Source: Paramacrobiotus metropolitanus (taxonomy: Eukaryota > Tardigrada > Eutardigrada > Parachela > Macrobiotidae). Taken from it: DNA of 64,000 bases. The position numbers were made by a program, and so were the translations under genes. This document shows, in pieces, positions 1 to 9,842 of the stretch (position 1 is the first letter of the stretch; each line of letters begins with the position of its first letter). The notes beneath the pieces are model-generated. The model made no database searches. It saw only the letters and a list, made by a program, of their open reading frames with translations, and had not been told where the DNA came from. The stretch spans positions 496,001-560,000 of the forward strand of contig NW_026570237.1 of the NCBI RefSeq assembly GCF_019649055.1, written 5' to 3'.

Positions 1-79
1 ATCGTCGTTCCGATGGATCCTCCCTCCCAGTTCCTAGAGAAACTTGATGCATACGAGTTAGCATTTTTGGAGGGAACAA

Positions 80-430
80 ATATGGGACAATGTCGAAACG
101 CCTGCCGAATTTTCTGCCGACTAAATTTTTGTGTGGTCAAAATGCGGGCTGTATTTCCTGCCGGCATAATTTCCGTGGTCAAAAGGCTGCCCCAGTCCGG
201 GCCAGTCGCACCCGGACAATTGGGAGTGTGACATTTCGCCGCACTCAAACTCGACGCGCGACTGTTCACCGCGAAGACCTTTCGTCTCCGGACAATCGGA
301 CGCTGGGACACTTTGGTTTGGGACATTATGCTTTGAAACATTTTACCTTCGGACATTTCGACGCAAGACGTCTGGTCGCGGACATTTCGTCTAGGTACTT
401 TTCGAACGATGCGACTAATCGCCGCAAAAT
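80..430 (+). repeat. Degenerate ~20-bp tandem array, left arm
   Basis: Imperfect copies of a unit close to GGACATTTCGTCGCA recur roughly every 20 bases, most clearly at 225-405. Reverse complements of the same unit are found at 1115-1262, so the two blocks form the arms of an inverted repeat about 1.2 kb across. This resembles the subterminal repeats of fold-back or MITE-like DNA elements. No open frame here looks protein-like. Confidence 0.5.
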
Positions 431-454
431 AATTCACCGCGCTTAATTCTCACT

Positions 455-705
455 AGCTTTTCAATTCTTTTAGGCTTGTTCTTAGTTTTTCTTAGGTTCT
501 CTTAGTCTTTCTTAAACTTTCTTAGGTCTTCTTATGCTTTCATAGATTTTCTTAGGTTTCAGAGATTTTCTTACATTTCTTAAGTTTCTTAGGTTTCTTA
601 GGTTAATCTTAGGTTATTCTTAGGTTATTCTTAGGTTTCTGAGGTTTCTCAAGTCTTTTTAGGTTTCTTAGGATTCTCAGGATTCTTAGGTTTCGTAAGT
701 TCCTT
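455..705 (+). repeat. Degenerate TTCTTAGGTT minisatellite
   Basis: Short units built around CTTAGGTTT recur every 9-11 bases with many substitutions. The core TTAGG resembles the arthropod telomere hexamer family, but the unit length is wrong and the array is heavily diverged, so it is treated as an interstitial minisatellite. Confidence 0.55.
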
Positions 706-811
706 GGGCTTTTTTGATTGTTCCTTTGTTTTTGTTTTTCAGTTTTTCCTTTTCTGACTCTTTTATTTAGCGTAGTAAAATACATATTCACGTATTCAGG
801 TATTCAAGTAG

Positions 812-855
812 TTTTCACGTCGGAACTACGTATTCACGTAGTTCCGACGTGAAAA
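812..855. repeat. Perfect 20-bp inverted repeat
   Basis: Bases 812-831 are exactly complementary to 836-855, leaving a 4-base loop. The hairpin sits in the centre of the unit bounded by the inverted tandem arrays. From 856 to 1090 nothing else is recognised. Confidence 0.75.
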
Positions 856-1114
856 GCAGTTACATTGTGATAATGTCTTCAATTTCAATTTGTAGTTAAT
901 AACTCGCTTGTTTCCGGGGGCAGGGTTGCGTTTACTGCACTTTGCGGCTTTTCATTGAGCATCCAACATCTGGCGCGCACCGCATCTCAGTAGGGAACAA
1001 TTAGCGTTATCTTTTAAACCCTGCCGTTAACGAGTAGTATAGACCAAATAATGTAAAATTTTGACCAAAAGGTCACCCCAACGATTTAGCTAGGGTGTGT
1101 GCATGCGTAAATCC

Positions 1115-1262
1115 GTTATAGTCGAAATGTCGCTTCGCCGAGATATCCTTGCGACGAAATTTCCTTGCGTCGAAGTGGCCATGCGACGGAAAGTCGCGCG
1201 GCGTAATGTCCTACCGACGAAATGTCCTGAGACGAAACGTCGCGCCAACAGTCAGATATGGC
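1115..1262 (-). repeat. Degenerate ~20-bp tandem array, right arm
   Basis: Units such as GACGAAATGTCC are the reverse complement of the array at 80-430. The array ends close to the truncated 3' end of the piggyBac transposase relic on the minus strand. Confidence 0.5.
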
Positions 1263-1294
1263 CCAGGAATATACGAGTTTCGTTAATTTGGAAC

Positions 1295-2754
1295 TCACAA
1301 GTTTAACATCTCTCGAACATGTGCCAACTTGTTATCAATTTCGCGAAGCCGGCGAGAGGGATTGTCGGCAAAGCGGAGAACACTACCTATCCTAGCAAAG
1401 CGGTCGCGTGACATGATAACGCTGTACAAGGGTCTACCTTTAGCTCGCTCTACAAACATTTGATCGGTTTACGGCACTCATGATATACTCCTTCAAGAAT
1501 AAGAATGCCCAGAAAAGCATCCAGCTCTGTAGAGTCTAGGGGATTCCATAGAGCGCCAAGTTTCTTCAATCCTTTTGCGATAGCGTGAATCATAACGACG
1601 GCTTTGATTTCTCGATTAAAAAAACTTTGAACACGTCTGTAAATTCCTTCAAGATATCGCAGACATAGTCCCGCATAGAGCCCGGCACGAGCCGAGCAGC
1701 TCGGCTCGGCTCGCGAGCGCTCGGTGCTCGCGAGCACTTCGAGCGAGCAGGCGCTGTTTTGCAAATTTATGAACGAGCCGAGCAACAGGAAAAAAATATG
1801 CGAGCGAGCCGAGCGAGCGGGATCGCCGGGTACGAGCGATCACGAGCTTACAGGCTGACTTTATGCGAACTGAAAGAGTTTCCTGCGTAAAAATTTGCTT
1901 GACCAAGCTGAAAAGTGTCGTAAATCACCGTCACCTTCGCGCTTCGCGCGAATAGTTTACTAAATTTTTCCTTGACATGTTGGACTCGGGAGTCGGGACT
2001 AAGTAACGATAATCCGTAACCAACAAAGACATTATTGAACCGGTTTCTTAATTACTTTGTTGCTTGGTAAACATTTTACACATTTTTATTGCATTTCAAA
2101 ATACACAAGAAAACGGGAATCAGTTCAAATTGCAGAAAGCTATCAGCGAAGAAACGAAGAAAAATTGAACTGCCGATGTGGAAGAGAAGTTATTTTAGAT
2201 ATCCTTTTCTGACTAAGTTTTGCTTTTTGGTGAGACTAAAATTTTGGAATACCTAATTCGCGCAAAAAAATTTGAAACGTTAAATTCGGTCCGTTGCCGA
2301 GCGAGCCGATTTGCAAAAATAAGAATACGATCGAGTCGAGCGAGCGACAGCAAGGTAAAATTGAAAAACGAGCGAGCGGCGGTTCGGCCGCGAGCGAGCT
2401 GAACGAGCGGAAAGTTTTGGCAAGTGAAAACAAGCGAGCCGAGCAGCCCTTTTGCTGCTCGTGCCGGGCTCTAGTCCCGCACTCTTGGATCTCCTTTCGT
2501 TTAGTTAGCCGCCCTAGTTTTTCCAGTATCTTTTGCAGCAGTTGACCACTCCATCCCATTTTTTTTGCGTGGAATATGTAAGGGTAAAGAGTCGGCTAAT
2601 CTTTCTATTCTGTATCGGGCTGGTAGTCAAATTCTTCGAGTTCTGCACCAGATTTGCTGCTCTCTGTGTCGACACATTCGCTATCAGAGGAGTATTCATC
2701 GCTATCCAAATATAGCTTTTCGGCAGGAAATTTATCTGATAATTTCTTGGGCAT
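1295..2754 (-). pseudogene. piggyBac-family transposase fragment, interrupted
   Basis: Read on the minus strand from an ATG at 2754, an acidic N-terminus rich in Asp, Ser and Glu is followed by a WST...GKTRAAN-like segment typical of the start of piggyBac transposases. After a break the frame resumes below 1675 with the ELDAFLGILILEGVY block. It continues through GRPLYSVIMSRDRF and SVLRFADNPSRR to a stop at 1295. These match the conserved core of the DDE_Tnp_1_7 family (established knowledge). A hAT-like element (1676-2473) splits the gene, further frame breaks lie in the N-terminal part, and the catalytic Asp region beyond 1295 is missing. The copy cannot encode an active transposase. Confidence 0.75.
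1676..2473. mobile_element. Non-autonomous hAT-like element (MITE), 798 bp
   Basis: The 17-bp ends TAGAGCCCGGCACGAGC (1676-1692) and its exact complement (2457-2473) are terminal inverted repeats that begin with the hAT-type YARNG pattern. They are flanked by an exact 8-bp direct repeat GTCCCGCA at 1668-1675 and 2474-2481, the target-site length of hAT elements. Both subterminal regions are packed with GAGCGAGC and CGAGCCGAGC units, which probably serve as transposase binding sites. There is no transposase frame inside. The element has inserted into the piggyBac relic. Confidence 0.9.
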
Positions 2755-3134
2755 CGCGGGAAATAGTTGATAATGAAAAAGGTGTGTGAAAACCAGAAAA
2801 CCTTCCACAAATAAATTGCACTACCAAAGCAACACTTGCAGTTTCGAATTGAGTTTTGGTTTTAGTGCGTAGCCCATCGTGTTCACTGTTGCGTCGACGC
2901 TTTTGGAGATTGATGCAGGTTTTGTGCGAAGACTGCTTCCGGAAGTCTTCGCGAAAAGATATGAAAGAAAAAGATATGATACTATGAAATTAGCCGATGT
3001 TAGAAATTCCAGAATTAACACCAAAATAATTATTCAAAAACTAAATCCAAAATATCCTGGATATTTTCAAGTGCTTCCTTCTTTTTGCTTCTTTTTGCGC
3101 TTCAGTTGACTGCGAGTTTAAACCTGTCTAGTGC

Positions 3135-3542
3135 TCAAGGACGTTTCCATTTCCGTCGCGGGTTCACATCCAATTGGCGCAAAATCACTGTTCCGCTGTT
3201 CTTTACTGACCCCGTCAGTGTTTCCGCCGTCGCTGACTGCACCACGTTTTGCCGTACGTCGCAGTCTTCTGTCATCCTGATCATCGCAAGTCTTTCGACG
3301 CTGCGGTTCTGCTCCGGTTGATATCGCCGATGCTCCACCGGTCTCCAGTATTGTAGAGTCACTTCTGTGCTCCGTTGTGCCATTCGTTCATCTTCATGCG
3401 CAAGGTAGGATTGCTGTGTCGTAATCGACCTCCCGTCTGTAAAGTAGCCTTCAAAGTACCTGAATAATTGCTTTGATTCCCCTGACGTCGACTCAACAAA
3501 AAAGATTATCCTACTTTGGAAATTGATCTCCTCTTCTGTTTC
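3135..3542 (-). CDS. Hypothetical open frame of 135 codons
   Basis: The minus-strand frame is open from 3542 to a stop at 3135-3137, with the only early ATG at 3383. The product would be hydrophilic and charged, with Arg-, Gln- and Thr-rich stretches and a basic end. I do not recognise a family. No start codon lies near the 5' limit, so it may be an exon or the tail of a decayed gene. A splice-donor-like CAGGTAAGA lies just upstream on the same strand. It could also be chance. Confidence 0.3.
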   Translation of the reverse strand, partial: ETEEEINFQSRIIFFVESTSGESKQLFRYFEGYFTDGRSITTQQSYLAHEDERMAQRSTEVTLQYWRPVEHRRYQPEQNRSVERLAMIRMTEDCDVRQNVVQSATAETLTGSVKNSGTVILRQLDVNPRRKWKRP

Positions 3543-6500
3543 TTACCTGTACTTGTGTTTTAGCAGTTTTTCCAACACTGCTGGTCACATGTCATTATTA
3601 TCAAGCCTTCGAAAAATTCGGGTCGTCTCCAGCCAACTGGCTTGAACTTTAAACAGCCACTTTTAACAGATGACTAGCCGCTACTCTAATTTGCAGTCGT
3701 CTTATCCTGCGTAAACATAGGGTCAACATAATAATTTTCGGTTTATTACATGTCAAACCTAGTGCCCTACCGCGAACTTAACCGCACCCAAAACCCGTCA
3801 CCTTACATAAGATGCAAGTCTGTCGGCATCGGCACCAGAATGGTTGATCCAGTCACTGTGCACAAGCTTATAGGTATTAAGACTCTTTCAAAATTTTTAA
3901 AATGTCTTTTAAGTTTCGCTTAAATAACGGTTTTATAAACAATTAACAACAAGTCTGCTAGGAGGAATTCAGTATTATTTACTTAGCAGCTGTCATAAGA
4001 ATTTTGTCGTATCGAAATGGTTGCAGGTAGCATCGACTTACTACACTATACAGCACGCTGCGCGTGAGGGAGCACGGCAAGCCGTTGATGCGGCTGTTAT
4101 TAATTTTTTTCTACCGTGAAGAGGGCTGGTTTTACCAATGAATCGCGAGCTGTGACAAAATGGGTTACCAAGTGACGAAAAGCTATCGAACCGCAATCTG
4201 CGGCAAAATAGCTAACCAGCTACCTTGCCGCTCGAACTGCGGCAAAATAGCCTATGGCTACCGAGCCGCAGCGTGCGGCAAAATAGCCAACCAGCTATAG
4301 TGCCGCATATTATTCTTACTGCGGCAAAATAGCCTTAGCCTTAAATTTTTGTTAAATGCGTTCTAAAACTATTTCATAAAGTTTTGCTTGACAGATTCTG
4401 CATCTAAATGTAGAGAAAAAATTCAGTATGTTTTTCTTTCTACATGACAGTTCAATCTCCTGAAAAACGTTAAAAAAGAAACATCGATTACACCTATAGA
4501 GTCCCCTCATCTGAAATATTTTGTGCACAGTGCATTACAATGCCGCATGCACGAGGGTATTGCTCATTCTATGCTAAGTCTACGGGCACACAAAAACAGA
4601 TTTTATATGTTTATGGCGGCCTATGTTCTAACTTATTTGGTATCAAATACCGCATTGATTTTTTCTGCATCTTTTTGTATTTTGGTTGAATAGCTATATT
4701 CCGAAATACACGAGTAATGAGCGTCTGAAACTAGAATAATTTCATAAAGTGTGTTTGATTTATTTTCAAGCACCGGCAAACCTGAGGTTGTTGCCCGCGC
4801 TGCACGAAGCGGGCATGGTTATCACATATTCTCGCTGGTATTTTTGTCTATCAGCTACGCTTAGCGTGTCCTCGTATTCAATATCTGATCATGCTTAGAC
4901 CAGGTAAACTTGGAACCCTAAAATAATACTCTTTTGAAGTTCTAGAAATAGCAACCGAACCCTGGAAAACTAATTAAAAAATGTTATCTTATTAGCAACC
5001 CCACTGGAAAAATATTGTGCTTGCCAGTGTTGTGGATGTCGCCCGATCACGACGTTTGGATGGCCTACATCCCACCAAGCATACTAAAGGCGCAAATATG
5101 TTGCGCGAGAACCCTAACTTTATCCTAAATACTACACTTATTTGTTGGGAACATTCCCATAGTGCTACTAATTCTAAAATTATCTTGTCCCTCCCAGAAA
5201 GAGCCTATTTGCACCACTGCACTGGCCTAGCATGATGAAAGTGATCTGAAAAACCATGTTGAACATCAGCAAATTTTTAATAGTAAAAACCATTGGCCAG
5301 GTAATCCCGACGCCGTCCGAATTTATCGTGAACATAGGCGAACTCTGCGCCGTCGCTGTACATAATAATATCTATCATTTTATGCAGTAAGGGCTACTTC
5401 TGTGGGATGTCCGGATATGTCCGGATACTGGACGGCATTTAAGCCTCAGTTTCGTTATGTCAATCATTATCAAGGCCTATTCGACCAGTGATACTCTGAT
5501 ACTCCGATTGGATCGAAATTAACGCTGGAACGACACAACAATGTGTATGTTGGATTTGGATCGACGCAGCAATGCGTCTGTTATGGAGGATGGAATATTG
5601 GATTCTTTTAGAATTTTTCCTTTTTATTTCGATGTAACTTGACTAAAATATAGATGTGATTTTCTAGATTTCTTTTGATTTGGATGGATCCTCGTGGAAC
5701 CTTGGAATCGCGCCCCGTGGCACGTTAGATCCGCGAGCGCTGTGCTCAGGGATGTGAGTGTGGTTTTCGCTTGGATTCAGCCCTGGTTTGATACGACAAG
5801 CTGAATCATCGATCGCTTTTGCTTTTGGCGGAGTCGAACCTGTCCGTCTACGACAGAACCGATCAGTCGAGCAGTTGTTGGAGCGCACGGTACTCGGATA
5901 TTCCTCGTCACCGTTTCGCCGATAATTCCTCATTCGTGCCCTTTATGTCGCGCCTTTTAGATTGCGCCCTGCAAGGGCATATTTCTGTTCTTGTTAGATG
6001 TGTTCTCTTTCAGAAATCTACGATTAATTTTATTAAAGATTATTTGTCGAGGCGTATTGTCTGTCGTCGCGTTTCTGTGTATGGCAGGCAGCTTGCTATC
6101 ACCGACACGGGAGTGGCAGCTGTCTAAAGTACCAGTGTTAAACTAGACTCAGTGTTAAAAAATGCAAAAGCTTCCTTTAACTTGCCGTATACGGTGAGTA
6201 ATTTTCGGCGTTTTATGTGCTGCTAAACGTAAAATAGGATACAGTTTACCAGTACTAATTCTTTTGTTGTAATTCATAATGATTTTTAAGTTGCAGAATT
6301 TAGGTGTTTATTTATCCAATTTTACGTAGTTATGTACAGGTACGCTCGAACTGGGATCACTTTTCATTGATTTGTTGATGTTGTTTTTCTGACGCTGCCA
6401 ATTCTGGATGCAGTATCAAACTCGCTGCTGGTACTAACAAGTGAGTAACGATGGTTTGCTTTGTTGATTTCTACAGACTGTCGGTTTTCCAAATCGGAGT

Positions 6501-7304
6501 TTGAACCGGAACTTCCGTGATCTGAAGCACATCGAGTTTCGGACAACGCAAGGCTCGTTTTTGAATAAATAAATTTTCATTGCGACAGGCGTGAGTTGTT
6601 GGATTATGTTCTACACCCGCTGTCTGATCCTGCCCTGGCCATGTTGTTTTTGTTACGTACATGATGGTGATCATAATATTACTTTCAATGTAGAGACTAT
6701 CAATGATTGGAAGAAAAATGACCCGTCACAAAGAGGTATAACCTGTATGTAAGAAGCATCCTACAATTCCATCCATATCAATGTGCAGGTGATCTGTTCT
6801 GGTTTACGGACCGGTTGTCGGCGACAACAACATCAATGGCAAAAATTTTCATCACTATTCCTAGTACCCGGATGACGCTCTGATTTACGATCAACAGACT
6901 AGCGCCCACGTAATATTAATTTTTATGTCTCCGTTAAGCAAGCAGCGCCAGTTAGCAGCGCCACACTGAATAAACAAAATCTAAGCAACTATTGAATTGC
7001 ATGCGTGGGTTGCACGAGGATTTAATCGATTGTGAGTGGTAGCAACGGTAACTTTATATAGCAACTTTCTTTCAATTTGAGTTATTTTGTCGACAAGGAG
7101 TCATTTATTTAAATTACAAACTCAGAGTGATCTGAAGTAGTATAAGTTTAACCGCAATTAGTATTTGCTCAACCCTTCAACATATAATATATACTGAAAT
7201 GACTGTGCTGTACCCAATAAAAAACCTAACAAGAAAAAATCTTGTTACATTTTAACGGCTTATCAAGTCGACAAGCAGGCTGAGACTGAAAAAAAGCAAG
7301 TAAT
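3543..7304. other. Intergenic, AT-rich, no convincing gene
   Basis: Apart from the repeat at 4180-4335, several frames of about 70-100 codons exist, for example at 5664-5933 minus and 5819-6127 plus. None has recognisable motifs, a paralogue in the window or consistent composition. The stretch ends at the target site of the LTR element. Confidence 0.5.
4180..4335 (+). repeat. Short tandem repeat with core TGCGGCAAAATAGC
   Basis: The core occurs four times, near 4199, 4238, 4275 and 4320, spaced about 37-45 bases. The intervening sequence includes a repeated AACCAGCTA segment. It looks like an imperfect tandem duplication with no coding potential. Confidence 0.65.
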
Positions 7305-7308
7305 GTAA
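7305..7308. repeat. Target-site duplication GTAA, left copy
   Basis: GTAA directly precedes the 5' LTR and is repeated directly after the 3' LTR at 19342-19345. A 4-bp duplication is usual for Ty3-type integrases (family knowledge). It shows the element inserted as a whole. Confidence 0.85.
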
Positions 7309-7677
7309 TGTGAGGCGATGGCTCCCTTGCGTCCACCTGCGTGACGCTACTGGCGCTACAGGAGTGCTTCGTTGCACTACTCCGTGGGGAATTGCCGTCT
7401 GTGACGCAGCGCTTCTCTGATTGGTCGGCTACTGCCGTTCATTGTGTTCACTGCTGCGCAGTGTATTAGAGTTGTCGAGAGCAGGTGGAATTTGGCTCTC
7501 TAAGTGTATTGAACGTCAGTGTGTTTTGGTTCTCGATCGGAGACGCTAATAAATTGTATAACGTAGTCTGGATATCGTGCGTTGCGCATTTCGTCCCTTG
7601 TACGACACGTTCTACATTCTACGGAGTCCTGTCAGTCTGGGCTTCCGTCCTGGACTCTTTCACAGTCCACGGTTATA
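7309..7677 (+). repeat. 5' LTR, 369 bp
   Basis: It begins TGTGAGG and ends GGTTATA, so the termini are TG...TA rather than TG...CA. It matches the 3' LTR at every base except 7502 (A here, G at 19166). An inverted CCAAT box (ATTGG) is at 7420-7424 and a poly(A) signal AATAAA is at 7548-7553. No strong TATA box is evident, so the promoter may be TATA-less. Confidence 0.95.
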
Positions 7678-7688
7678 TGGTAGCAGAG
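7678..7688 (+). promoter_or_regulatory. Primer-binding site for initiator-Met tRNA
   Basis: TGGTAGCAGAG starts at the first base after the 5' LTR. It is complementary to the 3' CCA plus the acceptor end of the common metazoan initiator-Met tRNA, whose acceptor strand starts AGCAGAG (recalled from established tRNA sequences). The 11-nt match supports ordinary tRNA-primed reverse transcription even though the element encodes no RT. Confidence 0.8.
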
Positions 7689-7886
7689 CCGTGAACAGAC
7701 GGTTTCTGAGTTTTTCACCCGTTGGCGAACGGCCACGATCATCTGTTTGGCGAACGGCCATATTGATCTGGATCATCTTGATTTCATTGATCTCATTTCA
7801 CCAGTAAGGCACTGGTTTTCCTCATCTGAAGCAAGGCGCGCTCATCGATCGGATTGCCAGCATCAGCGGCTGCACTGACTAGAGAG

Positions 7887-7963
7887 TCTCCTGTAGGAGA
7901 ACTCGTCGTGCACTTCCAATTAGACGGCAGAAGGCTGCGGTGCAAGAACTCTCCTGTCGGAGA
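7887..7963 (+). repeat. Paired leader hairpins
   Basis: TCTCCTGTAGGAGA (7887-7900) and TCTCCTGTCGGAGA (7950-7963) are two near-identical self-complementary hairpins, each followed by ACT, spaced 63 bases apart in the untranslated leader. Their position between primer site and gag fits a dimerisation or packaging role. That role is inference from position only. Confidence 0.55.
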
Positions 7964-8493
7964 ACTTGTACTGTTTCCTCTGCTAGGCAGCGGGCACCTC
8001 TTGTTGGGGTCAAGGCTGTCGGGCACAAGAGCCGAGAAGCCACGAGTTGGCAGCACCGAATGAGGTGCCAAGATATCAGTTAAACGCGCTCCACCAAATT
8101 GGCTGTAGAGCGACCTGCTGATAGGCCTGACAAGCCCAGCAGAAGGCAGACTAGGTCGGACAGGAAGGCGCCACAACCGTGCGGAATACGGCTGCGCGGG
8201 ATCGGAGTTGGAGAAGATCATCTGGATCATCTTCATCATCTGGATCAGCTTTTTGCGGGATCGGAACGGTAGACAGGTAAAAACCGTTATTAATTATTGG
8301 ATTGGTCGAGGCGTAGAAAGCGCAATTTTTATTGGTCCGTATTGAGCTGAGCTAGACGTAGGCGTAGCTTCTGCACACGACACGCAAGTCTGGCCGTCGA
8401 TCTGTGACGTCAGGCCGGTCAGAAAATTTTAACGGGCACATGTGATTGGTCAGTTAAACAGGTTCTGATTGGTCAAAATTTTTAACGGTAAAA

Positions 8494-8846
8494 TCGATCT
8501 AAAACGATCTCCTACCGATCGCCCAGCAGTGAAAACGATTTTTTTTCATCGGAAACGATCTAAACTTAACTAAAGGAAGTTGGTTTTAATTGAATCGAAG
8601 TGACCAAAAAGTGACCATCTCGGAGATCGATCATCTCGAGATCGTCAGTGATCTTGACATCAGTTTAGATCGATCTAAAACGATCTCGCAACGATCTTTT
8701 ATAAGTTAAAAACGATCTCTTCTCATCGTAAACGATCTAATTTCAGTCAAAGGAAGCTGTTTTCAATCGAACTGAGTTGACCGAAAAGTGACCATCTCGG
8801 AGATCGATCATCTCGAGATCATCAGTGACCTTTGAGATCAGATCAG
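8494..8846 (+). repeat. Leader tandem duplication, ~177-bp unit
   Basis: Two imperfect copies start with CGATCTAAAACGATCT (8495 and 8671). Both end in a palindromic block around CTCGGAGATCGATCATCTCG, offset by 176-177 bases. Seven copies of AACGATCT occur between 8480 and 8910. The rest of the leader (7678-9113) has no gene on the plus strand. An antisense open frame at 7793-8239 is probably accidental. Confidence 0.75.
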
Positions 8847-9113
8847 AGAGTGACCTTTACAGATGAGCTGAGATCATCTATTTCAACCGAATACGAACTC
8901 TAAAACGATCTTTCCAGACGTTTTATTGATATTAGCAGTTGAACGAGATCATTTTGAGGCAAACCTCTCGATCTTTTTATCGAAAAAGTGACCTTTAAAA
9001 TCGAACTCGATCAAAGTAGATCAGCTAAAAAGTGATCTCAGGGACTTAAACCGATCTCATAATAACGTGTGTGTGAGCAAAACCAACAGGTGCGTCACAG
9101 TTATCCGATCACA

Positions 9114-9842
9114 ATGGACAAAGAAACAATCGAACCGACATCTAACAGTAGTCAGGGGAGCCGTAGCTCTCACGGGTCACAGCAAGGTGCACATAACCCG
9201 TACAAGAAAGACTTGTACCCGTACTCGCGTCCAGTAGGACATGATCGAAATACTCGAGCACCAAAAGTCCCTGTGAAGAAGGATTCACGTGGGTCGGACG
9301 CAACGTACCAGAAGGCACTCGAAGCAGTGTCAGCTCAGGAGAGCTCAAGCGACGACCTGAAACGATCTCCCGCGCCTGCGGCGGGAAGTAGCGAGGTGAA
9401 CCAGGAGGTCACCAAAGAAGGAACGAAATCGGAAAAAGTCGCGGAGATGGATCAGACATCGCAAAAGGATATATCAGACCAGGATAAGAAGGAGAACCTG
9501 GTCAAAACCGATCTCACGGAGCAGCCAAAGATCACATCAGATGATCTAAATGAACTCAGGCTAGACGATCTCACACTTGGAGATGAAACTGGAACCGAGG
9601 ATCTCTTCATGAGTCCGATGGCATCTGATGAGATGATGTCTAATCGCGGAAATGAAGAATCGTACTTCACTGAGGATGAGATGACATTGAATATGTCATT
9701 CAAAACCGCAATGAAGGAAGCTGATCGAGCTCAGGGATTGACACCTTTTGAGGACATCCCCGAGAGTCTGATCGAAAGGAATCAGACAGGAAGATCGTCA
9801 ACGTACGATCTCCATCTCCGAACAGCCCTACCTCAAACTTGA
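9114..9842 (+). CDS. gag: Gag N-terminal extension ORF
   Basis: The ATG at 9114 has a good context (CACAATGG). The frame is also open upstream to 9069 without an ATG. The product (about 242 residues) is low complexity, Ser- and Thr-rich at the start and strongly acidic later, with no recognised domain. It overlaps the next frame, which is open from 9752, and that frame lies at -1. The sequence near the overlap end reads like ordinary protein in the downstream frame from about 9800. This suggests that the two frames make one Gag, joined by recoding or separated by a one-base deletion in this copy or assembly. I see no standard slippery heptamer in the overlap. A splice-donor-like CAGGTGCGT lies just before the ATG. 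Confidence 0.6.
   Translation: MDKETIEPTSNSSQGSRSSHGSQQGAHNPYKKDLYPYSRPVGHDRNTRAPKVPVKKDSRGSDATYQKALEAVSAQESSSDDLKRSPAPAAGSSEVNQEVTKEGTKSEKVAEMDQTSQKDISDQDKKENLVKTDLTEQPKITSDDLNELRLDDLTLGDETGTEDLFMSPMASDEMMSNRGNEESYFTEDEMTLNMSFKTAMKEADRAQGLTPFEDIPESLIERNQTGRSSTYDLHLRTALPQT

Noticed and set aside
455-705. Telomeric repeat
   Set aside because: TTAGG cores recur, but unit length is 9-11 and variable and the array is internal and diverged.
4180-4335. CRISPR-like array
   Set aside because: Only four short imperfect repeats, spacers are related to one another, and the DNA is eukaryotic.
5819-6127. 102-codon plus-strand frame
   Set aside because: No motif, overlaps an equally long antisense frame, no paralogue in the window.
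7793-8239. 148-codon antisense frame in the LTR-element leader
   Set aside because: Low-complexity Pro/Ser/Arg composition from the repeated leader hairpins, no motif, and opposite to the element's transcription.
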